Shown in pieces: positions 12,106-24,200 of a stretch of 64,000 nucleotides of DNA. The stretch's first letter is position 1; each line of letters opens with the position of its first letter. The stretch is taken from the NCBI GenBank assembly GCA_025267735.1, contig CM046305.1:37717108-37781107 (forward strand). Reading direction: 5' to 3'. The notes under the pieces are model-generated. The model had not been told where the DNA came from. It ran no database searches and saw only the letters and a list, made by a program, of their open reading frames with translations. This stretch comes from Mactra quadrangularis. Taxonomy: Eukaryota > Mollusca > Bivalvia > Venerida > Mactridae. The position numbers were made by a program, and so were the translations under genes.

Positions 12106-12756
12106 GCGAATTCCTTGTCGCTAACCTAAAGTATCACCACTGATCTTAATGATTTACAATATCAAAGTAGTAGTAAAAATGTATCCATCATGTTTCAATT
12201 AAGAAGAGTTATATTCCCATTAAATTTTTTTTTCTTTAGTTATATTAATTAATTAAAACTTGAATGTCTTATTGTCAATAAAAATGAATAACCGACATTA
12301 GCGTTAATCGATTATTAGACTTCATAATCGATTGTCTCCCACTTTTAATAAAACGATCAATTATCGATTATAATCGATCATTGTTTAATCCCTAGTTTGT
12401 CCTAATTAATAAATAACATGTTCTGTTCTGTTCATAACCCGTAACTACAATTATACCATTAAATCATTAAATGTTTAAATTCAATATGTACAATTCTGAG
12501 GGCAAATTTAGAAAAATTATAAAAAAAGAAAACTCAACAAAATCCAAATATATCATGTATACGTTAAATAACGTTCGTTCTACTTGTAAATCTGAGTAAA
12601 ATACACTTGTTAAAAACTTTAAAACAGTAACTTTAAGCGTACAAACTTCATTTCTATTGATATACAATTTGACGAAAATGTACTTCCCCTTTTATCTCAA
12701 AAGGTAAAATTTGAAACAAAATGAAGAAGCCATGCCGTCTTCTTTACTACATAAAC

Positions 12757-13070
12757 ATACGGAGCCCCTAAAGTGACATTTTGAAATACTTTTTTATTAT
12801 CACAACTATTTCGTTTAGACGTAATATTATTACGTTTTTTCGAAATAATTATTTTGTTTTTTTCGAAATAATTATTTCGTTTTTTTCGAAATAATTATTA
12901 CGTTTATACGAAATATTATTTAGTTTAAACGTAATATTTTTTCGTTAAATCGAAATAATATTTCGAATAAACGAAATAATATTTCGTAAAAACGAAATAA
13001 TATTACGTTTAAACGAAATAGTTGTAATAATAAAAAAGTATTTCAAAATGTCACTTTAGGGGCTCCGTAT
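12757..13070. mobile_element. Palindromic MITE, CCTAAAGTGACATTT family
   Basis: Long inverted repeat. It begins ATACGGAGCCCCTAAAGTGA and ends with the reverse complement (CACTTTAGGGGCTCCGTAT). The centre is built of iterated short palindromes of ACGAAATAATATTTCGT type. A diverged single end recurs at 49735-49767 (CAAATGTCACTTTAGAGGCTC). No coding capacity; superfamily unassigned. Confidence 0.85.
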
Positions 13071-13219
13071 AAACATTTTAAACATGCAGCACATTTCAAG
13101 TCATTCTACATAGCTTAATTTCTGTTGGCAAGGTTTTTTTTTTTCTCTATCACATAAGCCTATTAGACCATATATTGTTTAACAGAAATTTAAATGTGAG
13201 ACCATCAAAGAATGATACT

Positions 13220-13524
13220 CATGGGCGGTTCCAGCGAGGGGGGGGGTCAGGGGGGTCCGGACACCCCCTAAAATTTGGAAAATGTACATGTTCATTAGTG
13301 TATTTCTTGCTCGTAAGTCATTTTTAAGTAGTATGAAGCAATTTTTCTCGGTGCTTAACATAGATTTAATGGTAATGTAGTTTTTTTATTATCAATATGT
13401 TGCATTTTTCTGCAAAATGTGTAGAATGTGGTTCGAGGTTCGGATCCCCCCCCTAAAAAAGCTCGGACCCCCCAGAAAAGTTCGGACCCCCCCCCCCTAG
13501 AAAAAAATCCTGGATCCGCCCCTG
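13220..13524. mobile_element. 305-bp GGCGG(A/T)TCCAG-ended element in the esterase 3' flank
   Basis: Ends are CATGGGCGGTTCCAG and CTGGATCCGCCCCTG. C-rich tracts lie inside each end. ATACT flanks both sides (13215-13219, 13525-13529). An opposite-orientation relative lies at 39346-39560, and a lone end at 2561-2584. It stops 15 bp short of the esterase stop codon, so it probably forms the esterase 3' untranslated region. Confidence 0.75.
13385..13390 (-). promoter_or_regulatory. Candidate polyadenylation signal for the esterase
   Basis: The minus strand reads AATAAA about 150 nt downstream of the esterase stop codon, inside the 13220-13524 transposon-like element. It is the first perfect hexamer I noticed downstream. 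Position fits, but use is unproven. Confidence 0.35.
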
Positions 13525-13539
13525 ATACTTTTTTTATAT

Positions 13540-15979
13540 TTAACATTCGCCATCCTGATCACAAGCACCCTGATCTTCAGAATACATAGATATCTTCTCA
13601 GCGGCTTTCTCTGCTACTTCTAACACAGCTGGAATAATATTCCTCCAAAAGTCAGTCTCACGAGCAAACAGATATTGTCCAGTAGATTCTACATAATCTA
13701 ATATTTTGTAACCTTGTTCATCTATGGTATATTTTGGCCAGGGTTCAGTGGCTTGCTTGCTTGCTGTTGGAAGATTAGGATCGCTGAAAAAGAGGACAAA
13801 ACGATACAAAGAGAATGAAATATTTCAAATACGCATACTTAGGCACAGTATACATCGAGGGCTGTCCGCAAGACTGTAGTAAGTGCATTGCGTTAAAGAG
13901 CGAGTTACTACAGTCTTGCGGGCAATCCTCGGCATGTATATGCAAATAAATTGTGTTTTTATTTGGAGAAATCTGTTCTGTGAACAGTATGCATTAGAAA
14001 CAGGTACTGGATGTAACCACAGATTTCGTAATTTCTATTTTTATACCAAGGTTTGCAAGCTAATTTAACAGCGGTATTATTCACAGTCTGCGATTGGACG
14101 GCTCATTTCAAATTGCGTGACGTAGACGATATAAACAAGTTACGTATCATAACAATTTCGTCATTAACATTATGATGAGAAAAGGTCACTAAACGTGACC
14201 CTCGTTTAAAAAAAGGCCAGATCTAAATTAGCGAGTAAGCGAGCGGAAAATTTTAGATCAGGTTTTAATCAGATTGACTATAACCAATTATCAACTAATT
14301 CGTCATATCATTGATATAGAAATATTGATCAAGCACGCTCACATTGGTCCATACAGATAGAAGCTATCAATAATATCGTCATATCATTGATACAGAGGAA
14401 TGTATTGTAACACTTACCCAGATTTGGCGAAGTTTGACCAGTACGTCATCATTCTTGCTGATAAATCAAGTTCAGCTGATGGTACCTCATACTCTGTCAT
14501 GTTCATCATCAATAGTAGATCAAAATTATACCCAAACACTGCAGCCACCTCATCACCGTGGTTAGCTTTGTTAAACCAGCTAGGTGTTGGCATTATGGGT
14601 AAATCTATAACAGCTGAAAACAGGTACATATAACTTCCTACGTCACTACCATTTGCGTGCACTAAACTAAAAGCTATTCCTGGTGCATTGAAATAAACAT
14701 CGCTATTGATTCGGATGAATTGTTCTCGTAGTTTCATTGGATCATTTGGACCTGTCCAATCTGTATATTCAGAAACCAATAGATTCTTAACAGCGTCAGG
14801 TAATGTCCGACCGAAACCAAATCCTAAACTAAATGCCATAGGGATTAGTTGGTCATTCATCTGTTCTCTGCTGATCTGCAGGTCCTCCAGTTCCTCCGGT
14901 GTTCCAAACATCATAAGCATCATTGCTCCTTCGGCGTTGTTCATACCATTAATAAAATTTATTGATCTAGCAAACTCGATTTCTTCGACTGTTTCCTCCA
15001 ATGATAATTTGAACAGTTCGGATGGATGCCTCTTCAAAAATTCACCATCCATAGAAGGTATGATAGAAAACCTTTGTGTACCTTGTAATCCATCCTTTGT
15101 CATAGCGTCAACGATTATTTCCGTAGGTTTTTCTCCAGACATTTCCATGAAACATTTTAGTAAATCCTCTGTACTCTCCTTTGGACATTCTGCAGCCTCG
15201 GCATAACTAGTTGCCCCAAGCACCGAGTCATCAGCGAAGGCAAACGCCATTGCTGCAGTTCCGCTCTCAGCAATAGCATTCTGAAATAGCCCTTTATTTG
15301 GTGGATATAGCATCTGAACGGTAACACTCATACCACCGGCTGACTCGCCAAATATGGTAACCCTGTCTTTATCTCCGCCAAACGCTTTTATATTTTGATT
15401 AACCCACAGTAAGGCTTGCCTCTGGTCCCAGAAGCCATAATTTCCTCGAGCTTTCTCGTGATTAAGATCTAAAAAGCCAAAAAGGCCAATACGATAGTTA
15501 ATGGCTACTACAATGACATTACCGAAGGCTGACAACACTTCTCCTCTATACGTGTTTGCTGTACCCATGGTAAATCCCCCGCCATGAATAAAAAACAAAA
15601 CAGCATGCCCAGTGTCTTTGTCTGCTTTCTGGGTAGGAACGTAAATATTCATGAATAGGCAATCTTCAGATTGTTTAAATTTGTTAGGTCCTTTAGTTAA
15701 CATGTCAAGTTGTGGACACTGAGCACCATAGTCAGTGGCGTCGAATGGTGTTTCAAATGGCTTCGCTGGAACAGGCTTCTGGAAGCGTAGCTCTCCGACG
15801 GGCGCTTGAGCGTACGGTATACCAAGATACCTATCGACTGTTAATGTTTCTCCTTGAAACATCGTTTCTACTTTTTCACCAATAATTTCACCTAGCTCTG
15901 TCTGAACTTTCACTTGTGTACCGGTGGTACTTACACCTGTGTACAGCAAGCACACACATAAAATCCATAAAATATCCAT
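13540..15979 (-). CDS. Secreted carboxylesterase / cholinesterase-like, 2 exons
   Basis: Exon 1 spans 15979-14418 and exon 2 spans 13783-13540. The intron (14417-13784) has GTAAGT and TTTTTCAG borders and splits a Gly codon (GG|C). The joined frame is 601 residues, normal for the alpha/beta-hydrolase carboxylesterase family. A hydrophobic signal peptide occupies about residues 1-20. The oxyanion-hole motif HGGG is at 132-135 and the nucleophile elbow GESAGG puts the catalytic Ser at 213. The acid is likely Glu350 (NNAEG) and the His is His474 (NHGDE). EDCLFMNIYVP (105-115) is the family's second signature. Exon 2 supplies the family's TGDPN-like turn (here SGDPN) and the WPKYT strand. The C-terminus is ACDQDGEC, with no ER-retention signal or GPI tail evident. 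It should hydrolyse carboxylic esters outside the cell or in the secretory path; the substrate is unknown. An active acetylcholinesterase is not implied. Confidence 0.95.
13851..13938. mobile_element. ~85-bp hairpin element H1, copy A (esterase intron)
   Basis: Arms GCAAGACTGTAGTAA and TTACTACAGTCTTGC pair perfectly, extended by imperfect arms to about 30 bp around a 22-nt loop. Other copies are at 25034, 35751 and 36824. Confidence 0.85.
14018..14285 (+). repeat. Dispersed repeat R430, 3' part (esterase intron)
   Basis: Shares TTTGCAAGCTAATTTAACAG and GGACGGCTCATTTCAAATTG with the fuller copy at 39843-40268, in the same order. It runs on to a TTTTAGATCAGGTTTTAATC end. Confidence 0.75.
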
Positions 15980-16060
15980 TATTGAAAGGTCGGTGCACTA
16001 AATATTATCCACAAAACAAAATCAGTTGCAATATATTGTTACGGATATATAAATTTGTAT
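15980..16060 (-). promoter_or_regulatory. Candidate esterase core promoter
   Basis: A TATATA sequence on the minus strand (complement of 16046-16051) lies about 66 bp before the esterase ATG. The ATG has A at -3. This is weak evidence in such AT-rich DNA. Confidence 0.25.
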
Positions 16061-16182
16061 ATTTGTACAACAAGCTATGTAGTATAATCGGGAATGCGTC
16101 AACCATATGTAATAATGATGTACTACTATGTAACCTCACAATTTATATCTTAACTGCTCGTTTATGTAGACAATGGGTTTAG

Positions 16183-16954
16183 CAAACATAGGTGGTTCCA
16201 TTTAACCCAATCTTCGGGGGTGAAACGTTTTATCAATTTAATGGTTTAGCCAGTTTTATCACGTAGTCGTATTATTGACGTGTCAACATACACATTTTAT
16301 AATGTGTACATGTACATATAACACTTTTTATACTAAATATAGAATTTCATAGAGGTGAAATGATGCACATGCATCACCTTATGCACATGTTCAATGGGTG
16401 AGTCCATTAATCAAAGTACATAAACACGCACAACTAATAAACGTACTGTACCGTAAAATACATTTTAAGTTAGAGGTTGAAATGTAGCACACAAAGTAAA
16501 TCCAGCACACAGTGTTCAGCTTGAGTACATGACTCAATGAGAAACACTCATATCGTATGACCCAATCGATTAAACAGAATCTATGTGAATTTAAGGCTCA
16601 TCATGTCAAGTCATATATTTGCTTTACACGTTGTGAAGTATTCAGCGAACATAAATTAAACTTAAACTTCATTTTCCGGCTTGATTGTACACGTTCCGCT
16701 GGTATATGAAGTAAGGAAGTAAATGAATGAGTACTTCGTACATGAAACTGATATTCCGGATCGCCTAGGGTTAAATGCTACTAAATTTTCTGACTAACAG
16801 TAGAGTTGTCTCCCTTGTTTGTGCGTTGAATCTTCCAAACAATGTTAGTGTTTTTCTCCCAGGCATAAATGGACACACTCTAATAAATTATATTTTATAA
16901 AAACTTATTGTTTCGGCGAATGGCGTGAATACTTGTCGCACATATTGATGGCAG
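16183..16954. other. Non-coding stretch
   Basis: No gene recognised. The sequence is AT-rich with an alternating GTGTACATGTACAT block near 16304. Confidence 0.5.
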
Positions 16955-16960
16955 GAAAAA

Positions 16961-17063
16961 TCCGTATACAAATAACAATCCGTAGACAAATAACAATTCG
17001 TAGACAAATAACAATTCGTAGACAAAAAACAATTCGTAGACAAATAACAATCCGTAGACAAAT
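16961..17063. repeat. 18-bp tandem repeat, about 5-6 copies
   Basis: The unit is ACAAATAACAATTCGTAG with T/C and T/A variants. The 18-bp period yields a repetitive open frame (RRQITI) that is not evidence of a protein. Confidence 0.9.
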
Positions 17064-17140
17064 GATATATAGGGTATTTGCTTTATCTTACATTCGCTCT
17101 TCCATGTTTTACTGGATTAATGGTAAATCTCGCTCAACAT

Positions 17141-17488
17141 TACTGTCCATCGGAATTTTGTTAAGCGCGAGGTGAAATTTTCTTAAATAATTCCGATGTT
17201 TCGGGACTCAATAATGACAATTTAGAAAAAAATGACAAGTTAAAACACTTATCATTTTATGATAAACTATATTTTTTATGTTTCAAGTATGTGCTTTAAC
17301 TAGTCATTTCATAGTGAGTAATTCAGACTATTGTTTTATATTATGACGATAACAAAAACTATATATGATAGATTTTTTGTCGTAACATTTTTGTGATTTC
17401 GTTTTCGGTTTGTTTGTGTGAATAGGTACATAGGTTTGTCAAACTTGGGTTAACGCTTTTAAAACAAAATTCCAATTTGGCATGGCCT
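17141..17488. mobile_element. MITE with GGAATTTTGTTAAGCG ends, copy 1 (degraded)
   Basis: The left end CGGAATTTTGTTAAGCG is mirrored by AACGCTTTTAAAACAAAATTCC at the right, followed by TTTGGCATGGCCTAA. The same ends and an interior TTTCTTAAATA block occur at 61208-61578. Confidence 0.75.
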
Positions 17489-17587
17489 AAACTATTATAG
17501 TAACTTAGTCAATGGAACAACAAAATGATACTGACGTATACATTGTATTTCCCCATTCGAAACTCCTCGGCCATTCGCTAAGTATAT

Positions 17588-17678
17588 GATAGAGTATGAG
17601 TAGAAGTTTGATATGGGATTTATCAACTCGCTTCGCTCGTTGATAAATCCCATATCAAACTGCTACGAGTATTCTATC
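17588..17678. mobile_element. 91-bp hairpin with TCGCTTCGCTCG loop
   Basis: The perfect inner stem GTTTGATATGGGATTTATCA pairs with TGATAAATCCCATATCAAAC around a 13-nt GC-rich loop. The outer stem GATAGAGTATGAGTAG / CTACGAGTATTCTATC pairs imperfectly. Only one copy was seen in the window. Confidence 0.8.
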
Positions 17679-18252
17679 CGACTTAGACAACGGGTATGAA
17701 ATGATAAGTTTATAATGTCCATTTTCATTTATTTTGTCACGTGTTTATACTACTGTCACCTTAAAGCCACATAAAACTCAGAATAATATAGTTGGCCTTA
17801 AACTTAATCAAACGATATTAAATTTGTGTCGTGAATTTCGTGCAAAAGCTAATTAAAACTCATAAACACAATTAGATAGTGTTATTCATGAATGTAAATA
17901 TTATTAATTAGCCCATGTACATAATGTGCATTTAAACAATATAATTTAAAGATTCAAATTAACAATCATTTTTGATAAATAATCACAGTGGTGATTCGTC
18001 ATAGGAATAATTTTTTATCACATAACTAAATGCTGTTTTGGCTAATCAAGAGCGCTATAAGGCTTAAATGTGTGAACAGACAATTTAGACCATATTTCTC
18101 ATTTTTATAAAGAAAAATATAGACAAAAAGAAAATATAACGGTCAAGATTTAAAAAGCATATAAGAGAAATAAAGTAGGAAGAAGAAAAAGATTCACCCA
18201 GTTATTTTCACCCCATCATTTGGAGCTACTGAATAACTGGAAAAGTACCCCC

Positions 18253-18531
18253 TTAAAAGGTTACGTCTCTGAGCCGACTCTTAAATGATGCCACAGAGTG
18301 GGTCTCAGCCAACGAGGCTGTAAGATTATTCCAAGTTGGTACACATCTAGGGAAGAAGCGGTTGCGGTAAGAGTCTATCCGACAAGAGAAGGGTACACGT
18401 AGATAATATGTATTATGATGTCTTGGCATAGGTTTTGGATTCTTGTAGATAGATGGTGTGGTCAATGTCAACGAGATGATGTATAATCTTGAAAAAAATG
18501 ATGAGCTGAGATTTCTGTCAGCGTGATTCAA
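18253..18531 (-). pseudogene. Non-LTR retrotransposon ORF2 C-terminal fragment
   Basis: A 92-residue minus-strand open frame with PFSCRIDSYRNRFFPRCVPTWNNL and a following SVASFKSRL. This is the typical tail of LINE reverse-transcriptase proteins after the polymerase domain (S.FPR.V..WN.L, then FK..L). No polymerase motifs are present upstream, so it is a 5'-truncated relic. The clade cannot be assigned from this piece. Confidence 0.75.
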
Positions 18532-18539
18532 GAGATTCC

Positions 18540-19638
18540 AATTTCTTACTATTTGTAATTAAAAACTACATTTGTCGATTTGGCACAAAGGGAGGTAACA
18601 CTGGCAAGTGCTAAGATCCTATTTAACTCCCTTGCGTGTATAAATCGTATTAGATAATATTAACTATACGCCCCGGGGGCATGTTTATGATTTTAAACAC
18701 AGGGTATAGAAATATACAAAATATATAAAATAACGCGTGACTGTACAAATTTTGTTTTTGATTAATTTGATAAGTCTTCAATATATTTTTGTAATAATAT
18801 TTAAATATCTACTTAAATAATAAACAAAGAATCTGCAACCTTAAGTAAGACAAAATTTGAGACCAATTGAATTTAATTGACATAATAAACTGCTTACTTT
18901 GACAACTCATTCGTTAGTTTTTTACTTGTGATAGAAAACAACACAGTTTTAATGTGTATGTCGTTATTTTGACTTAAATGTCATACATATAGCCAAGCGT
19001 TTGCCTTCTTTAAGCGAAGCATTTGACTGGCTCTGGTCATTCCTAAACACCATGTCATTCCTTTTTCATAGAAAAATGGAAATAAGGCTTGGTTACCAGA
19101 GCTGTTAATGTTTTGCTAGGAGTTGGCTTACGCTGTTGATTTTGGTGTTTGTCTCCGAATGGAGACGAACCGATCTGCATGAGTCGTGCATGTGGTCGCA
19201 CGATCATGGCGCTTTATTTCCTGTCTCATTTATTTCCCCTCATAATATTTAAAGTAAGAAGGCATACTAAATTTATTTAACTATCAGTTAGAAAGAATTA
19301 GATCCTATTGTAATGTAATTGACTGAAGTAACTAATCTGTTACAAAATTTCTATAGGTCTTTAATTTATTCAGTTGGTTATTTTCCAAATTAATTACCCA
19401 TTCTACATTCGAGTTCCTTTCCACAAATGCCTTACTAAATTGCTAAAATTATATCACGAGGGGTTTAATAGATAGGAAATGGTGCCAATGCAGTTTCACA
19501 TTTATATATATCACATAATCTGCAAAATTACGTAGTTATACGTATGCAAATTTCAAACCAGTACGGTACCTGTACAAATAACATTAATATTACGTGTTAG
19601 TGTTAACGTTAAAATAAAACAATCCAGTCCACTTCATC
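18540..19638. other. Non-coding stretch
   Basis: No gene or confident repeat. A GGCTCTGGT ... ACCAGAGCT inverted pair near 19031-19110 is short. Confidence 0.5.
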
Positions 19639-20008
19639 AATTAGGGACTTTAGTCAGTTATCTTCCCCTGATAAAATCTGAAGCAATCCAATTGGTAAGT
19701 AGGTCTTTACAGTTGGAATCCTCGGATTTTATCATTGAATTCCTAAGTAAGGATAACAAAATATTTGGTCTAATATCTTTCTTGGTTATGAAGACATTTA
19801 CAGAAGTGATGAAATTTGGATAGTTTTTTACCCTAAAAATACTTAGCTTGAATTTCAAACAAATTAAGTGATTTACAAAAAAGTTACTAAAGATTAATTT
19901 TGGCAAATTGACATTGAAAAGTAAGGGTAAAATCCGAGTAATCCAACTAATTGGACCTACCTATTTGTAGAGTATACAAGGGGAAATAACTGACTAAAGT
20001 CCCTAATT
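19639..20008. mobile_element. 370-bp MITE with AATTAGGGACTTTAGTCAGT ends
   Basis: Terminal inverted repeats of about 30 bp: AATTAGGGACTTTAGTCAGT at the left and ACTGACTAAAGTCCCTAATT at the right, with CTTCCCCT / AGGGGAAA just inside. Its right half recurs at 37796-37986 in SH2B intron 2. Confidence 0.88.
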
Positions 20009-20871
20009 TTCAAAACATGGCACACGAGTCCACACTATTGTTGTACAGTAACAAAGTATTAATTCGTGTGAGGACTTAAATTAATCATTCAGTACGTGTG
20101 GCTCAGTGAATAAGACGTTAGATATTACTTACTTGTTTTACATAGATAATAAAATAATATTTCTGCATATATGCAAACAAATCTATTTGTGACGGACTAT
20201 TTTGTTCTTAATTCGACGCACCAAGTAACAAAATTCACTTGTAGGGCAGTATTGAAAATAAAGGTTGTGTGATTTATTTGAACAAGCTTAGTGTGACTGT
20301 TAAACCACCACCCCTACGTATATACGTATGCTAACATATTTTGCCAATGAAACATTGTGTTACATAAAACTGGTCGTTCCATAATGTGGGAACAAGTGGA
20401 CCTTTGAACCAAACCCTATCTATATTTTTGTGCACCTGCTTCAAACCCATCAAGACCAATTACGTGAACATAAATGATAGAAAATTCTCAATTACATAGT
20501 AAAATACATAATGTTATACAAACATTTGTGCATGATGACGCCTTAACAATATTTGTTTTGTTGCAAGTATGAACTATCCAAAAACAATTGATCGAAAGTT
20601 TTCTGTCTTAATTATAGTTTTTTGGTTTTCTCTAAATTAACATAACATATTGTATTAACTTGTTCGGATGAACTCAATAAATCATTCGTTTGCAGTAGTT
20701 TTTAGACTAAGCAAATAATGCGCTTCCTTGTCTCCCAGTAATAACTAATAAGGACAGTTAATTTCTCAAAACTTTGGTTGGCTTTCAAATCAATACAGAT
20801 AAGCTTATTGAAACATTTCACCTTGAAAATCTACATGTATATACTCACCAGTTGATTGTATTAAACTGATA

Positions 20872-21048
20872 ATGGGGCGGATCTAGACTTTTTACAATGG
20901 GTTATTCCATGACTTATGACTTATGCTGGTCGACAAATGAGATCATGAATAAAAACTTTCCAATTTTCATTGCCGCTTTAATACAAACTATAACATTGCA
21001 TTTTGTTCTTAGTGTGCACAAAACTTGAAAAGTCTGGATCCACCCCAT
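20872..21048. mobile_element. ~177-bp MITE with ATGGGGCGGATCTAGACTTT ends
   Basis: The left end ATGGGGCGGATCTAGACTTT is mirrored by AAAAGTCTGGATCCACCCCAT. The ends resemble the GGCGGATCCAG family (13220-13524) but the interior differs. Confidence 0.75.
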
Positions 21049-21159
21049 ACTTTCACGCACTGTTTTCTCGAGTTTTAAGCACGGAGAAAACGGTCTGATA
21101 ATATCAAACACTTAACCGTGTGGTATGAGATTTATCAAACACTTTTTAAGCAATTTGAT

Positions 21160-21536
21160 TAGCTGAGAGGGGGGCACCGTTGTCTAAGAATAACATCGGA
21201 CATATTTAGACGTCATTTTGGAACTACCACTGTTGAAGTAAACAAATACACGATCGTTTAGGCGATTAGTGTTGTTTCGTTTTTAGTCCGTTAATTTGAA
21301 ATAACACAGTTCAATGATATCGCTGAACAATATTTGGTTCATTATATTACAAAGAAATATGTTTTGACAAAGATCTGTGTGTATACTACAAGAACTATTT
21401 TGCATATAACCGTTACGTGTTTCGCCTGTGCTTCGCCTCGCGTAGGTAGTAAAAACCCAAGCCGACAGGGTAGACTGCCGCGAATCATTCCAAGATTATT
21501 CATTCGTGAAAGGTCGAGGTGTTCCGAATGTGTATT
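21160..21536. mobile_element. Foldback-family element ending GGTCGAGGTGTTCCGAATG
   Basis: Contains GTTGAAGTAAACAAATACA, CGATCGTTTAGGCGATTAG, and the end GGTCGAGGTGTTCCGAATG. The same blocks recur at 52020-52245, 61088-61160 and 62980-63121, and the right half recurs at 38620-38851. Confidence 0.7.
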
Positions 21537-22259
21537 TCCCTTGCCGTCTAACATGTACTTTACTGTCACACATACAACAGAATTCAATCACAATCATTTT
21601 GTACCAATTATCACATCATTGGTTTGACATTACAAGTTTCCACATAAACATGTTAATTATACTAGTCATATATTTACACTATGTGCACGCATCATAATAA
21701 TTACATGTAAGGACTCCGACAACTCTCTTTATCACTTCTCTTTATTACAGATCAAGTTTCCCAAGTTCATGAACCAATACTCGTGTTTTTCACTGAGCAA
21801 TACAATACATGTATAAGGTTTCAGTAATCCCCGACAACAATTATTAATTAAAAAAACGAATGAACAGATCACAGAAATCCGAGCATGGCGTCCTTCATTT
21901 TGCTCCAATTATTTTTGTTGTACAAAAACTAGAATATATTTCACTCTGAATTCAAAGTTATGTTGTTGTTTTTTACCAACGACGGTCTACGAAATTGGCG
22001 GGTGTCCGGCTGCCCGGGGCAACTACCTTTTATTTCAGACAACCAATAATTGTTTTGGGGCAACCTAAAATTCTACAAACTAGACATAATGCTCGCTACA
22101 TAAATGACCTATTGGGACAACCTCTTTCATATCCTAATTTCGTAGACTGCTACGATACAAACAAAGTTTTTACGTATACCATTGCATTGGAAAGTATGTG
22201 TGCAGAGATTATATGCATTGACCATACAGTGCATGAACAAAATTCACATGCATAGTTCA

Positions 22260-22900
22260 TTATCACGGTTTTCGGTAAATATCAATCAATGAATTTTGGT
22301 AAGGGCCGTATGAACTGAACTAAGGTTGAACTTAGTAGTTTTGAATCTTGCAATTCTGAGATGTGGCAGCAACTCAAACTCCTAACAGTGATTGCGTCAC
22401 GCTTTGCTACTTAATCACTGCCACCACGTAAATCACGTGACGCTTGTATTACCATCTGTTAATAGAATGCCCAAACTTCTCACAGTGCTTACGTCACTCT
22501 TTGTTATTTCTACAAATTATTAATTAAAACTATTTTCTATCTTTATGTACTTTGAACATCATAATTTACTACAAGAAGACTCAATTTGTAGAAAATATTG
22601 AATTGTAATTGAAAAGATGAAAAAAAAACATATTCGGTTCTCTGAGGGACGAATTTACTTGTGGTGGCAGTGGTTATTGATTTAATAAAGGGAAATAACC
22701 GCTGCGGGGAGTTTGGCAGCAACTGTGATTCAATGCCTGTATTGAGTGATTGTGAGACTAATGATTAATTCAAACATTTAGAAAAGGTTATACAAATAAT
22801 GAGCTATTGATATGTTTGACCATCTAAGAATATCTTTGCCGTCTTTGTGTATAATGATCCATCGTTTGCACAATTTTGAGAGTACGTTGTATTATGCGTA
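22260..22900. other. Non-coding stretch
   Basis: No gene recognised. GTGGCAGCAACT / TTTGGCAGCAACT near 22364 and 22709 may be degenerate ends of one repeat. Confidence 0.4.
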
Positions 22901-24003
22901 CATAATCTATAGTTTGCTGAACAGAACAGAACAGAACATATCTTTTATAGACATAGAACAGATATAGATCATAATCTATAGTTTGCTGAACAGAACAGAA
23001 CAGAACGTATCTTTTATAGACATAGAACAGATATAGATCATAATATATAGTTTGCTGAACAGAACAGAACAGAACATATCTTTTATAGACATAGAACAGA
23101 TATAGATCATAATATATAGTTTGCTGAACAGAACAGAACAGAACATATCTTTTATAGACATAGAACAGATATAGATCATAATATGTAGTTTGCTGAACAG
23201 AACAGAACAGAACATATCTTTTATAGACATAGAACAGATATAGATCATAATATATAGTTTGCTGAACAGAACAGAACAGAACATATCTTTTATAGACATA
23301 GAACAGATATAGATCATAATATAAAGTTTGCTGAACAGAACAGAACAGAACATATCTTTTATAGACATAGAACAGATATAGATCATAATATATAGTTTGC
23401 TGAACAGAACAGAACAGAACATATTTTTTATAGACATAGAACAGATATAGATCATAATATATAGTTTGCTGAACAGAACAGAACAGAACATATCTTTTAC
23501 AGACATAGAACAGATATAGATCATAATCTATAGTTTGCTGAACAGAACAGTACAGAACATATCTTTTATAGACATAGAACAGATATAGATCATAATCTAT
23601 AGTTTGCTGAACAGAACAGAACAGAACATATCTTTTATAGACATAGAACAGATATAGAACATAATCTATAGTTTGCTGAACAGAACAGAACATATCTTTT
23701 ATAGACATAGAACAGATATAGAACATAATCTATAGTTTGCTGAACAGAACAGAACATATCTTTTATAGACATAGAACAGATATAGATCATAATATATAGT
23801 TTGCTGAACAGAACAGAACAGAACATATCTTTTATAGACATAGAACAGATATAGATCATAATCTATAGTTTGCTGAACAGAACAGAACAGAACATATCTT
23901 TTATAGACATAGAACAGATATAGAACATAATCTATAGTTTGCTGAACAGAACAGAACATATCTTTATAGACATAGAACAGATATAGAACATAATCATTAG
24001 TTT
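22901..24003. repeat. 69-bp satellite with internal AGAAC pentamers, about 16 copies
   Basis: The unit contains ATAGTTTGCTGAAC, two or three further AGAAC pentamers, ATATCTTTTATAGACATAGA and ACAGATATAGATCATAATCT. Units with three pentamers are 69 bp; those with two (for example near 23651-23760) are 64 bp. Because 69 is divisible by 3, long minus-strand open frames of up to 300 residues appear. They shift frame at the 64-bp units and are not evidence of a gene. Confidence 0.95.
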
Positions 24004-24059
24004 GCTCCAATGGTGGGCCAACCAAGATTGTAACGTAAACCAGTCGTTAGTCCAACCTA

Positions 24060-24200
24060 CGTTCGCTATCTTGAACCTTCTTAATTAAGTGTACGTCTTT
24101 TATGTTTGTTTTGTAACATGTAAATATGTGTATATGTCTTGTTTTCTTTTGGGCTTATCAGCCTAAGAAATTATATGTAAATAAACCTAAACCTAAACCT
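24060..24200 (+). mobile_element. Retroelement 3' tail ending in (CCTAAA)n
   Basis: GGGCTTATCAGCCTAAGAAATT followed by ATATGTAAATAAACCTAAACCTAAACCT resembles a non-LTR element 3' end: a short hairpin, AATAAA, then a simple repeat tail. No coding part is attached. Confidence 0.45.

Noticed and set aside
14706..15206. 166-residue plus-strand open frame
   Set aside because: Antisense shadow of esterase exon 1, whose minus-strand reading has clear family motifs.
22824..23726. 300-residue minus-strand open frame with repeating DLYLFYVYKRYVLFCSVQQ-like units
   Set aside because: It is the 69-bp satellite read in a frame divisible by three. Several frames are open at once and they shift at the 64-bp units.
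24176..24196. Interstitial telomere repeat (CCTAAA)n
   Set aside because: Only about three hexamers, not the metazoan CCCTAA unit, and placed like a retroelement 3' tail.
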